Origin: Candidatus Scybalocola fimicaballi
Lineage (GTDB): Bacteria > Bacteroidota > Bacteroidia > Bacteroidales > Paludibacteraceae
Assembly (NCBI GenBank): GCA_002317115.1
Contig: DCIP01000149.1
Location: 645 to 6,039 of the forward strand
Length of the DNA: 5,395 nucleotides
Direction: 5' to 3'
In this document: piece by piece, positions 1 to 5,395 of the stretch
Layout of the letters: each line of letters starts with the position of its first letter
Position numbering within the stretch: position 1 is the first letter of the stretch
The notes under the pieces: model-generated
Databases searched by the model: none
Told to the model about the DNA's origin: nothing
What the model saw: the letters and a program-made list of their open reading frames with translations, nothing else
Position numbers and translations under genes: made by a program

Positions 1-731
1 ATAATCGGGTGACGTGGCAGATTCATCGGATGACCGTTCTCATCAAGAGTAAAGTTTTTTGCTCCCAATGTCACACCCTGATACAAATTGACATGGTTTC
101 CAATTATACACGTCTCTCCAATCACGACACCTGTACCGTGGTCAATACTGAAATATTCTCCAATCTGAGCTCCCGGATGAATATCAATTCCAGTTTTGGA
201 ATGAGCCATCTCAGAAATAATACGTGGAATGATAGGAACACCCATCTTTAGCAAACAGTGTGCGATACGATAGTTGCTCATGGCCTGTAGCACTGGATAG
301 CAGAGAATAACCTCTCCATGGCTTACCACAGCCGGGTCGTTGTCGAACATCGCGTTCACATCTGTATAAAGTAGACGTTTGATTTCAGGAATCTGCTCAA
401 TGAAATCCATCGCAAGTCCCGGAGCCATCTTCTTCGCCTGCTCAGCAGAGATATTAGGATCAAACTCCAATCCCGAACTGATCTGCGTCTTCAGTTCGCT
501 ATATAGATTATCGATTGCAACACCAATGCTGAACTTACGCATACCCTCCCCTACTGGAGCCATATCAAAATATCCAGGAAAGACGACGCTCTTTGTAAGC
601 TTCACTATCTTCTTTAGCGACGACAATGATGGCAAATCCTGCTCACGAGAAGAATCCACCATATTCTCAGCCGATGTAGTGTCTGACAATATGTCGACAA
701 CCTTATGCAATCTTTCGTTGTCTTTATTCAT
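1..731 (-). CDS. cysE: Serine O-acetyltransferase (EpsC/CysE type), C-terminus cut by window edge
   Basis: Transfers acetyl from acetyl-CoA to L-serine, giving O-acetylserine for cysteine synthesis in the cytosol. The 243 visible residues hold a helical N-terminal domain (about 1-165) followed by the start of a left-handed beta-helix of hexapeptide repeats. The diagnostic stretch is GIDIHPGAQIG (181-191), then IDHGTGVVIGET (196-207) and QGVTLGA (218-224). Asp183-His185 of DIHPG and His241 of the RHP motif match the catalytic region of characterised serine acetyltransferases. Between TLGA and RHP there is a longer loop than in E. coli CysE, as I recall for the Bacteroidota/EpsC-like form. Two in-frame ATGs exist, at 743 and 731. 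I prefer 731 because the predicted promoter at 755-786 would leave only a few leader bases before 743. The gene is divergent from the lipoprotein gene and its 3' end lies outside the window. The family call is firm; the start is less sure. Confidence 0.93.
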   Translation of the reverse strand, partial: MNKDNERLHKVVDILSDTTSAENMVDSSREQDLPSLSSLKKIVKLTKSVVFPGYFDMAPVGEGMRKFSIGVAIDNLYSELKTQISSGLEFDPNISAEQAKKMAPGLAMDFIEQIPEIKRLLYTDVNAMFDNDPAVVSHGEVILCYPVLQAMSNYRIAHCLLKMGVPIIPRIISEMAHSKTGIDIHPGAQIGEYFSIDHGTGVVIGETCIIGNHVNLYQGVTLGAKNFTLDENGHPMNLPRHPI

Positions 732-754
732 ATAGAAAGTCATTAAAATCTATA

Positions 755-786
755 CAAAAGTAGAAAATAATAGAGAAAACTGCAAA
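755..786 (-). promoter_or_regulatory. Bacteroides-type promoter for the serine acetyltransferase gene
   Basis: Read on the minus strand, TACTTTTG (762-755) matches the Bacteroidota -7 consensus TAnnTTTG. TTTG (786-783) matches the -33 element, with exactly 20 bases between the two boxes. Transcription would start near 747-751, leaving about 16-20 leader bases before the ATG at 731. The consensus is established for Bacteroides; its use here is inferred from the match and the position. Confidence 0.7.
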
Positions 787-848
787 AAAGTTGCTCATTG
801 GCATAATTTTTGTTGTATTTTTGTAGATAGAAAACGATAGAAGAAAAC
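761..848. repeat. Pair of A-rich direct repeats in the divergent promoter region
   Basis: Positions 761-780 (TAGAAAATAATAGAGAAAAC) and 828-848 (starting TAGAAAACGATAGAAG) are the same apart from two substitutions and one inserted base. They lie in direct orientation, one on each side of the two promoter cores. The second copy also contains a small tandem duplication of GATAG followed by A-rich sequence (826-848). The low complexity means chance similarity is possible. A regulator-binding role is only a guess. Confidence 0.35.
790..823 (+). promoter_or_regulatory. Bacteroides-type promoter for the His/Tyr-rich lipoprotein gene
   Basis: TATTTTTG at 816-823 matches the -7 consensus TAnnTTTG. 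The upstream box is weaker: GTTG at 790-793, with 22 bases of spacing, slightly off the usual 19-21. The transcript would begin near 829 and have a leader of about 35 bases before the ATG at 864. The box lies almost directly against the -33 box of the divergent promoter (783-786), so binding at one promoter could affect the other. Confidence 0.55.
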
Positions 849-863
849 AGATTTTAGATTATA

Positions 864-1295
864 ATGAAAAAAATAGCAGGATTTTTGACTTTTGTGCTGT
901 TGATGATAGCAAATGGTTGCTCTAGCGACCACGATCATTTCCGTGGTTACGACTATGACGATTACGCTTACCAATATTACTACCACGACGGACATTACTA
1001 TTACGATGCTGATTATCAACACGTACTAGAACATGACAATCACCACTTCTATCACGGAAGAATTGAATGGAAGGGTAGCTATTGGGCACTAGTGATAAGA
1101 GAAAATCCTTACTTCGGTCTTGTTTGCCGTATCATAAACGATGACAGAGGAGACTATCATAATCGTCACCTAGAGAAATTCATTGGTTGCAACAACCTAT
1201 ACGATCGCGAGGTCATGATAAAATTTGACTTTGTCGCAGAAGGATATCATTCAGGTTACCCATTGATTGATGTAATTGACATGTACTGCAGATAA
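864..1295 (+). CDS. Small predicted lipoprotein with His/Tyr/Asp-rich N-terminus, family not recognised
   Basis: The protein has 143 residues. It begins with a type II signal peptide: MKK, a hydrophobic core (4-16), then ANGC with the acylated cysteine at 19. Ala at -3 and Asn at -2 make the lipobox somewhat atypical. After Cys19 comes SSDHD, an acidic start that could resemble the surface-export signal of Bacteroidota lipoproteins. Residues 22-64 are extraordinary: 12 Tyr, 9 His and 9 Asp out of 43. The C-terminal part (65-143) has ordinary composition, could be a small folded domain, and carries three cysteines (88, 109, 142). I do not recognise the family. Binding of metal ions by the His/Asp-rich stretch is plausible but inferred from composition alone. 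The gene has its own promoter upstream and a strong hairpin terminator 34 bases after the stop, so it is probably monocistronic. The ATG at 864 is preceded by A/T-rich sequence with no Shine-Dalgarno, which is normal for this phylum. Confidence 0.82.
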   Translation: MKKIAGFLTFVLLMIANGCSSDHDHFRGYDYDDYAYQYYYHDGHYYYDADYQHVLEHDNHHFYHGRIEWKGSYWALVIRENPYFGLVCRIINDDRGDYHNRHLEKFIGCNNLYDREVMIKFDFVAEGYHSGYPLIDVIDMYCR

Positions 1296-1328
1296 TTCTG
1301 AAATTAAAATCCAAACATAATTGGGATC

Positions 1329-1358
1329 AAAAAGACGGGAGTTAATCTCGTCTTTTTT
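1329..1358 (+). terminator. Rho-independent terminator of the lipoprotein gene
   Basis: AAAAAGACG (1329-1337) pairs with CGTCTTTTT (1349-1357) around an 11-base loop, and the right arm runs into six T residues. It lies 34 bases after the lipoprotein stop. The A tract on the left means it also reads as a terminator on the minus strand, so it could back up the purC terminator. Confidence 0.85.
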
Positions 1359-1445
1359 AGTTTATCGAAGATATTCAACCTCTTCTGAATTGAAAATTCA
1401 CAAGTCTATGTGTAAACCACTATAAAGATCACAGTTTTGAAAGCA
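1359..1445. other. Short spacer between two convergent terminators
   Basis: No coding sequence, RNA gene or promoter pair is evident here. The only structure is a small inverted repeat, TGAATT-gaa-AATTCA at 1386-1400. It is A/T-rich and has no obvious function. Confidence 0.5.
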
Positions 1446-1480
1446 TAAAAAAGAGACGCCCGACAGGACGTCTCTAAAAT
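1446..1480 (-). terminator. Rho-independent terminator of the his-nth-purC gene string
   Basis: AGAGACG (1452-1458) pairs with CGTCTCT (1469-1475). Inside these arms, after one C/A mismatch, CC pairs with GG around a GACA loop. On the minus strand the hairpin is followed by a run of T residues (complement of the A run at 1447-1452). It begins about 24 bases downstream of the purC stop and marks the end of the operon. Confidence 0.88.
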
Positions 1481-1498
1481 TATTGTTGACTTAAAGCA

Positions 1499-2452
1499 TT
1501 ATAGCTTTGCCAAATAATCGCTTACGTTCTTCTCAATTCTTGCATTGATAGAAGATGTGTCTGCGCACTTGTCGAACTTCTCTCCTGTGATGTTCTCGTA
1601 AAGCTCGATGTAACGGTTAGAGATAGACTCAACAATTGCGTCTGTCATCTCTGGAACCTGCTGACCTGCCTTACCCTGGAAGCCGTTGTCCATAAGCCAC
1701 TCACGAACGAACTCCTTTGAAAGCTGCTTCTGAGCCTCACCGTTCTTGAATCTCTCCTCGTAACCCTCTGAATAGAAGTAACGTGATGAATCTGGAGTGT
1801 GAATCTCATCCATCAAATAGATCTTACCGTCGTGCTTACCAAACTCATATTTAGTGTCAACCAAGATCAAACCTCTCTTTGCTGCGATCTCAGTACCTCT
1901 CTGGAACAATGCCAAAGTATACTTCTCAAGAACTGCGTAATCCTCAGCTGAAACAAGACCCTGAGCGATGATCTCCTCTTTAGAGATATCCTCGTCGTGC
2001 TTACCAATCTCAGCCTTTGTTGTAGGAGTGATGATTGGAGTTGGGAACTTCTGGTTCTCCTTCATTCCCTCTGGCAACTTAACGCCACAGATCTCTCTGA
2101 CACCGCTCTTGTATGCTCTCCATGCACTACCACACAAGTATCCACGTACGATCATCTCAACTGGGAATCCTTCGCAACGTACACCTACAGTCACCATTGG
2201 ATCTGGAGTTGCCATCTTCCAGTTTGGACAGATATCCTGAGTAGCATCCAAGAACTTAGCTGCGATCTGGTTCAGCATCTGACCCTTGAAAGGAATACCC
2301 TTTGGCAAAATCACGTCGAATGCAGAAATACGGTCTGATGCCACCATTACTAGCAAATCATCACCGACACTGTATACGTCTCTAACCTTTCCGTGGTAAA
2401 CGGACTTCTGATTCTTAAAATTGAAATCAGTTTTTGTTAATGCATTATTCAT
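1499..2452 (-). CDS. purC: Phosphoribosylaminoimidazole-succinocarboxamide synthase (SAICAR synthetase)
   Basis: Joins CAIR and L-aspartate using ATP to form SAICAR in de novo purine synthesis, in the cytosol. At 317 residues it is the longer form (as in yeast Ade1), not the ~237-residue E. coli form. Visible motifs, in order: the nucleotide-binding loop YHGKVRDVY (19-27); ASDRISAFD (38-46); the family signature [15 protein letters not shown] (97-111); TPTTKAE (142-148); the second signature LVDTKYEFG (197-205); and [13 protein letters not shown] (214-226). It appears complete, with no missing motif. It starts 3 bases after the nth stop, with a purine-rich AAGAG just before the ATG, so it is probably translated by coupling to nth. 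It is the last gene of the string and is followed by a terminator. Its product leads to AICAR, which the histidine pathway also releases, giving a metabolic tie to hisD and hisC upstream. Confidence 0.98.
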   Translation of the reverse strand: MNNALTKTDFNFKNQKSVYHGKVRDVYSVGDDLLVMVASDRISAFDVILPKGIPFKGQMLNQIAAKFLDATQDICPNWKMATPDPMVTVGVRCEGFPVEMIVRGYLCGSAWRAYKSGVREICGVKLPEGMKENQKFPTPIITPTTKAEIGKHDEDISKEEIIAQGLVSAEDYAVLEKYTLALFQRGTEIAAKRGLILVDTKYEFGKHDGKIYLMDEIHTPDSSRYFYSEGYEERFKNGEAQKQLSKEFVREWLMDNGFQGKAGQQVPEMTDAIVESISNRYIELYENITGEKFDKCADTSSINARIEKNVSDYLAKL

Positions 2453-2455
2453 CTC

Positions 2456-3091
2456 TTATTCTTTAAATTCTTTACAATATTCTCGTATTCCACACTCCTC
2501 ACACTTCGGAGCCAACGCTGTACAGACATATCTGCCATGAAGAAGCAACCAGTGATGAGCATCACTCAAGATCTCCTCTGGTATATACTGACGCAGAATC
2601 ATCTCCGTCTGCAACGGATTTTTAGCCTCCTCTGCAAGCCCTACCCTATGCGACACTCTGAAGACGTGTGTATCTACCGGCATCGCTGGTTTGCCGAATG
2701 CAACCGCGAGCATAACATTGGCTGTTTTTCTGCCTACTCCTGGCAATGAAGTCAAGGCATCCATCGTCGACGGGATTATTCCATCGCACTTCTCAGCCAC
2801 AATCTGAGCCATTTGAAGCAGATGCTGGGCTTTTGCGTTTGGATAGGATACACTGTTAATATACTTAAGTATCTCCTCTTCCGAACCATTCGCCAATGAA
2901 AAGACATCTGGATAACGTTCAAACAGAGCTGGTGTCACCTGATTCACTCGTTTGTCTGTGCATTGCGCAGATAGCATCACAGCTACGAGCAACTCATACG
3001 GATTTCGAAAATTCAGCTCACTCTTGGCATTACGCATGTTTTCTGCAAACCATGCCAAGACATGTGAGTAGCGCTCCTTACGAGTGAGCAT
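2456..3091 (-). CDS. nth: Endonuclease III, DNA glycosylase/AP lyase with 4Fe-4S cluster
   Basis: Removes oxidised pyrimidines from DNA and cuts the resulting abasic site by beta-elimination (base excision repair). The 211 residues match the normal family length. MLSAQCTDKRVN lies at 39-50. The helix-hairpin-helix LPGVGRKTANVML (116-128) carries the catalytic Lys122, and VDTHVFRV (139-146) carries the catalytic Asp140; these correspond to Lys120 and Asp138 of E. coli. The C-terminal iron-sulfur motif has cysteines at 190, 197, 200 and 206 with the exact C-x6-C-x2-C-x5-C spacing. All key residues are present, so the enzyme should be active. The start codon lies 2 bases after the stop of the DUF3127 gene, and purC follows after 3 bases, which implies co-translation. 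The SSB-like neighbour hints at a shared DNA-maintenance role, but this is inference. Confidence 0.98.
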   Translation of the reverse strand: MLTRKERYSHVLAWFAENMRNAKSELNFRNPYELLVAVMLSAQCTDKRVNQVTPALFERYPDVFSLANGSEEEILKYINSVSYPNAKAQHLLQMAQIVAEKCDGIIPSTMDALTSLPGVGRKTANVMLAVAFGKPAMPVDTHVFRVSHRVGLAEEAKNPLQTEMILRQYIPEEILSDAHHWLLLHGRYVCTALAPKCEECGIREYCKEFKE

Positions 3092-3093
3092 AC

Positions 3094-3642
3094 TTAAAAA
3101 GGCAAGTCGCTACCATCTGCGTTAGGAGCTGCCTGTGCGTCTGGAGCACCAGCTGGAGCTGCAGGAGCTGTAAATCCACCCTGCTGCATTGGTTGCTGGT
3201 ATCCACCCTGTGGCTGAGCAAATCCCTGTTGTGGCTGCTGAGCAAAACCTTGCTGCATTGGCTGCTGATAACCTCCCTGAGGCTGTGCGAATCCCTGCTG
3301 CATTGGCTGCTGTGGATAGCCACCCATCTGCTGGCCATAACCCTGCTGTGCCGCCATACCGTTGAATGGCTCAGCGCGGAAAGCACGGATATCGTTGAAC
3401 CAACGTCCGTTGTACTCTCTTGCGTCGACACTACATGTTACGCGAACAACACCCTGCTGCTGCTGGATTGATGCGATTGTATTATAAGCGTTCTCATCCC
3501 AAACACTGACAAGCACGCGACGTGGGAACTGACCAGTTGTGTCGTGCTCGATAACGCACTCCCACATCTTCCATGGACCTCTTGCTGACTGTCCACTTCT
3601 CTCGTTCAAGTTTAGGACTTTGCCGATAAATTCGTATGTCAT
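3094..3642 (-). CDS. DUF3127 OB-fold-like protein with Gln/Gly-rich repeats and SSB-like C-terminal tip
   Basis: The protein has 182 residues in three parts. Residues 1-93 resemble DUF3127, a family I know from Bacteroidota. The recognisable elements are FIGKVLNL near the start, PWKMWECVIE (23-32), FPRRVLVSVWDE (39-50) and, most telling, REYNGRWFNDIRAFRAE (75-91). The predicted pattern of short beta strands suits an OB fold. Residues 99-157 are a flexible linker with 24 Gln in 59 residues, built from near-repeats of GGYQQPMQQGFAQ. Residues 158-176 are Ala/Pro-rich, and the protein ends in DGSDLPF. That layout (OB fold, disordered linker, acidic tip ending in Pro-Phe) is the layout of bacterial single-stranded DNA-binding protein, whose tip recruits repair and replication enzymes. 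It is not a canonical SSB by sequence, so I leave the symbol blank; automated tools may call it ssb. It starts 1 base after hisC and ends 2 bases before nth. DNA binding is inferred. Confidence 0.85.
   Translation of the reverse strand: MTYEFIGKVLNLNERSGQSARGPWKMWECVIEHDTTGQFPRRVLVSVWDENAYNTIASIQQQQGVVRVTCSVDAREYNGRWFNDIRAFRAEPFNGMAAQQGYGQQMGGYPQQPMQQGFAQPQGGYQQPMQQGFAQQPQQGFAQPQGGYQQPMQQGGFTAPAAPAGAPDAQAAPNADGSDLPF
3172..3324 (-). repeat. In-frame repeats coding the Gln/Gly-rich linker
   Basis: The DNA coding residues 107-157 contains three near-identical units. In plus-strand terms each begins with a TGCTGCATTGG core, near 3184, 3251 and 3296. The spacings are about 69 and 45 bases, so they correspond to 23 and 15 residues and keep the frame. 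The middle unit contains an extra QQPQQGFAQ-like piece, suggesting growth by slippage or unequal recombination. The number of units may differ between strains. Confidence 0.8.
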
Positions 3643-3643
3643 A

Positions 3644-4675
3644 TTAATATTTCTTTAATGCTGTAATTAACTCTTCATTTTCTTCTTTTGTACCGATCGT
3701 GATTCGCACACAGTTGCCACACAACTGCACCTTATTACGATTTCTCACGATGATTCCTTTCATTGTCAAATAAGCGTACAAATCATTGGCATCTGTCACT
3801 TTCACCAATACGAAATTGGCGTCTGTAGGATAGATTTTCTCTACAAACTTGAATCCCTTCAACTCATACACCACGTCGGCACGAAGTGAGATAGTCTCCT
3901 TCGCCCAATTCTTGATGACATCGGGATTCTTTAGGATCTTCAAAGCGTAATCCTGAGTAAGCTTATTGATATTGTATGGATATTTGATCTTGTTCAAAAT
4001 ACCGATGATCTCCTCTGAAGCGAATGCCATACCCAAACGCACTGACGCACTTGCCCATGCCTTTGAGAATGTCTGCAACACAATCATATTCGGATACTTT
4101 GCCAATTTCTGGCTATACGACTCTTTGCCACAGAAATCCCAGTATGCCTCGTCGATAACTACGATACCACCGAACTCTTTTAGCAATCTCTCAATATCAC
4201 CGTCTTTCAAGCAATTTCCGGTTGGGTTGTTAGGCGAACATAGCCACATAACCTTAGTATGATCATCTACGGCAGCAAGCATCGCGTCGACATCAATCTG
4301 AAAGCCTTCTTTCAAAGCGACTGGACGATACTCTACATTGTTGACATCTGCACATACCTCATACATTCCGTATGTTGGAGAGATAGCAACGACGTTATCA
4401 ATACCTGGCTCACAGAAAGCACGGTAAACCAAGTCAATAGGTTCGTCACTACCATTTCCGAACATGATGTTCTTAGCATCCACATGCTTCACCTCTGCCA
4501 CACGATGCTTAACTGCCCACTGCAATGGATCTGGATATCTGTTGTACGGATCATTACGTGGATTTTCGTTAGCATCCAAATAGACAGACGCCTCGCCCTT
4601 AAACTCATCACGTGCGCATGAGTATGGCTTAAGCTTTAGGATGTTTGGTCGAACCAACTGACTTAATTCTTTCAT
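3644..4675 (-). CDS. hisC: Histidinol-phosphate aminotransferase
   Basis: A PLP-dependent class I/II aminotransferase that converts imidazole-acetol phosphate and glutamate to histidinol phosphate, in the cytosol. At 343 residues it has the usual length. Motifs seen, in order: DANENP (34-39) in the substrate-binding N-terminus; GNGSDE (73-78), contacting the PLP phosphate; SPNNPTGN (147-154) with the conserved Asn150; VIDEAYWDF (173-181), whose Asp175 pairs with the PLP ring nitrogen; [14 protein letters not shown] (202-215) with the Schiff-base Lys205 and Arg213; and VRITIG (323-328) with the carboxylate-binding Arg324. WASA replaces the more common FGLAG after the lysine, a mild variation. 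It lies 30 bases downstream of hisD, supporting the histidine assignment over other aminotransferases. The next gene is not hisB, which often follows hisC in related genomes, but the DUF3127 gene, 1 base later. Confidence 0.97.
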   Translation of the reverse strand: MKELSQLVRPNILKLKPYSCARDEFKGEASVYLDANENPRNDPYNRYPDPLQWAVKHRVAEVKHVDAKNIMFGNGSDEPIDLVYRAFCEPGIDNVVAISPTYGMYEVCADVNNVEYRPVALKEGFQIDVDAMLAAVDDHTKVMWLCSPNNPTGNCLKDGDIERLLKEFGGIVVIDEAYWDFCGKESYSQKLAKYPNMIVLQTFSKAWASASVRLGMAFASEEIIGILNKIKYPYNINKLTQDYALKILKNPDVIKNWAKETISLRADVVYELKGFKFVEKIYPTDANFVLVKVTDANDLYAYLTMKGIIVRNRNKVQLCGNCVRITIGTKEENEELITALKKY

Positions 4676-4705
4676 ATAACAAAAATTTATTTGTTGAATT
4701 TCAAC
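4676..4705 (-). other. Intergenic spacer between hisD and hisC with a small inverted repeat
   Basis: This is the only real gap in the gene string. GTTGA-att-TCAAC (4693-4705) directly abuts the hisD stop codon and can form a 5-bp stem. It is followed by A/T-rich sequence leading to the hisC ATG. The stem is too short and lacks a suitable T run to call a terminator; it may affect mRNA processing or hisC start-site access. Confidence 0.35.
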
Positions 4706-5395
4706 TTATTTGTTTTTCATTCTTAGAGTAACAGCATTCTTGTGAGCGAAAAGTTGCTCATTCTCTGCCATTATCTCAATTGCGTTTCCGATAAGCTGAA
4801 GACCATTAGGAGTAATCTCCTGATATGTGATCTTCTTACGGAAACTATCAAGATTAACACCACTGTATGCCTTGGCATAACCATTTGTAGGAAGAGTGTG
4901 GTTTGTTCCTGACGCATAGTCACCTGCGCTCTCTGGAGTCAAGTGGCCCAAGAAAATTGAACCTGCATTAGTGATTCTCTCTGCAATCTGCATATAATTA
5001 GCAGTAGATATAATCAAATGCTCTGGCGCGTATTCGTTTGTAACGTCGATGACCTCATCCAAATTCTTCACCAAGATAATCTTGCTGTTTGCTACAGACT
5101 TCTCTGCGATCTCTTTTCTTGGAAGCAACTGAAGCTGACGATCAACCTCAGCCAACACCTTCTCTGCCAAATCCTTGCTTGTAGTGATGCATACCGCCTG
5201 GCTGTCGACGCCGTGTTCTGCCTGCGAAAGCAAGTCAGCGGCTACAAATGATGGATTAGCAGTCTCGTCTGCGATAACCTCCACCTCACTTGGTCCGGCA
5301 GGCATATCAATAGCGACATCCTTCAAAGACACTCTCTGCTTTGCTGCTGTCACATACTGGTTTCCTGGTCCGAAGATCTTGTATACCTTAGGAAC
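4706..5395 (-). CDS. hisD: Histidinol dehydrogenase, N-terminal part outside the window
   Basis: Performs the last two steps of histidine synthesis, the NAD-dependent oxidation of histidinol to histidine, using a zinc ion. The frame is open to the window edge, so the gene continues beyond 5395; an internal GTG at 5353 is not the start. The 229 visible residues begin VPKVYKIFGPGNQYV and include the family signature from IDMPAGPSEVEVIADE (29-44) through LLSQAEHG (55-62). Zinc ligands Gln58, His61, Asp159 and His218 and the catalytic pair Glu125-His126 (APEHL) are all present. Each sits exactly 201 positions before its E. coli counterpart (259, 262, 360, 419, 326, 327), so about 200 residues are missing and there is no internal insertion or deletion over this span. 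It heads the visible gene string; hisG would be the expected upstream neighbour but is not seen. Confidence 0.98.
   Translation of the reverse strand, partial: VPKVYKIFGPGNQYVTAAKQRVSLKDVAIDMPAGPSEVEVIADETANPSFVAADLLSQAEHGVDSQAVCITTSKDLAEKVLAEVDRQLQLLPRKEIAEKSVANSKIILVKNLDEVIDVTNEYAPEHLIISTANYMQIAERITNAGSIFLGHLTPESAGDYASGTNHTLPTNGYAKAYSGVNLDSFRKKITYQEITPNGLQLIGNAIEIMAENEQLFAHKNAVTLRMKNK

Noticed and set aside
379..735. Plus-strand 118-residue open frame
   Set aside because: It lies antisense to the serine acetyltransferase gene, whose conserved motifs are on the other strand. It has no recognisable domain or promoter.
795..1022. Minus-strand 75-residue reading frame with a strongly hydrophobic Ile/Val-rich N-terminus resembling a membrane peptide or toxin
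   Set aside because: It is the mirror of the His/Tyr/Asp-rich codons of the lipoprotein gene: GAT, CAT and TAT read backward give ATC, ATG and ATA. It has no promoter match of its own and overlaps a gene with a clear signal peptide, promoter and terminator.
1312..1319. Minus-strand TATGTTTG match to the -7 consensus, a possible antisense promoter into the lipoprotein gene
   Set aside because: No TTTG box lies at the right distance upstream (near 1339-1342), and an 8-base degenerate match is expected by chance in A/T-rich DNA.
3172..3324. Regular repeats considered as a CRISPR array or non-coding satellite
   Set aside because: The units keep the reading frame, have uneven spacing, contain no unique spacers and code a continuous low-complexity protein linker.
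3078..3431. Minus-strand 117-residue frame rich in Ser and Gln, plus the plus-strand frame at 3193-3471
   Set aside because: Both are alternative readings of the repetitive Gln/Gly linker DNA of the DUF3127 gene; repeats commonly leave all frames open.
4693..4705. Inverted repeat after hisD considered as a terminator or attenuator
   Set aside because: The stem is only 5 bp and A/T-rich, no suitable T run follows on the minus strand, and no His-rich leader peptide is present.

Overview
The window looks like a chromosomal segment of a member of the Bacteroidota, probably Bacteroidales. Four things suggest this: a DUF3127 protein (a family I know from this phylum), two promoters of the Bacteroides type (TAnnTTTG with an upstream TTTG-like box), start codons preceded by A/T-rich sequence instead of a strong Shine-Dalgarno, and a long (~317 aa) form of PurC. 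The genus cannot be fixed by reading alone. I see no mobile element, CRISPR array, tRNA or rRNA, and the sequence is almost entirely coding.

Layout. (1) Positions 1-731 (or 743), minus strand: the N-terminal part of a serine O-acetyltransferase (cysE/EpsC type), cut at the left window edge. (2) Positions ~744-863: a compact divergent promoter region. (3) Positions 864-1295, plus strand: a small predicted lipoprotein whose mature N-terminus is about 70% His, Tyr and Asp; it belongs to no family I recognise. (4) Positions 1296-1498: a convergent intergenic region holding two hairpin terminators, one for each side. (5) Positions 5395 down to 1499, minus strand: a tight gene string read hisD (5' cut by the right window edge) - hisC - DUF3127 OB-fold/SSB-like gene - nth - purC - terminator. 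The gaps are 30, 1, 2 and 3 bases, so it is very likely one transcript with coupled translation of the last four genes.

How the genes work together. HisD and HisC carry out late steps of histidine biosynthesis. PurC makes SAICAR, the precursor of AICAR, and AICAR is also the by-product of the histidine pathway, so purC beside his genes makes metabolic sense. Between them lie two DNA-maintenance genes: endonuclease III (base excision repair) and a DUF3127 protein. The latter ends in an SSB-like tip (SDLPF) after a Gln/Gly-rich repeated linker, so it resembles an atypical single-strand-binding protein. Serine acetyltransferase, facing away, starts cysteine synthesis.

The best candidates for something undescribed are the DUF3127/SSB-like protein coupled to nth, and the His/Tyr/Asp-rich lipoprotein. 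The rest is ordinary housekeeping content.
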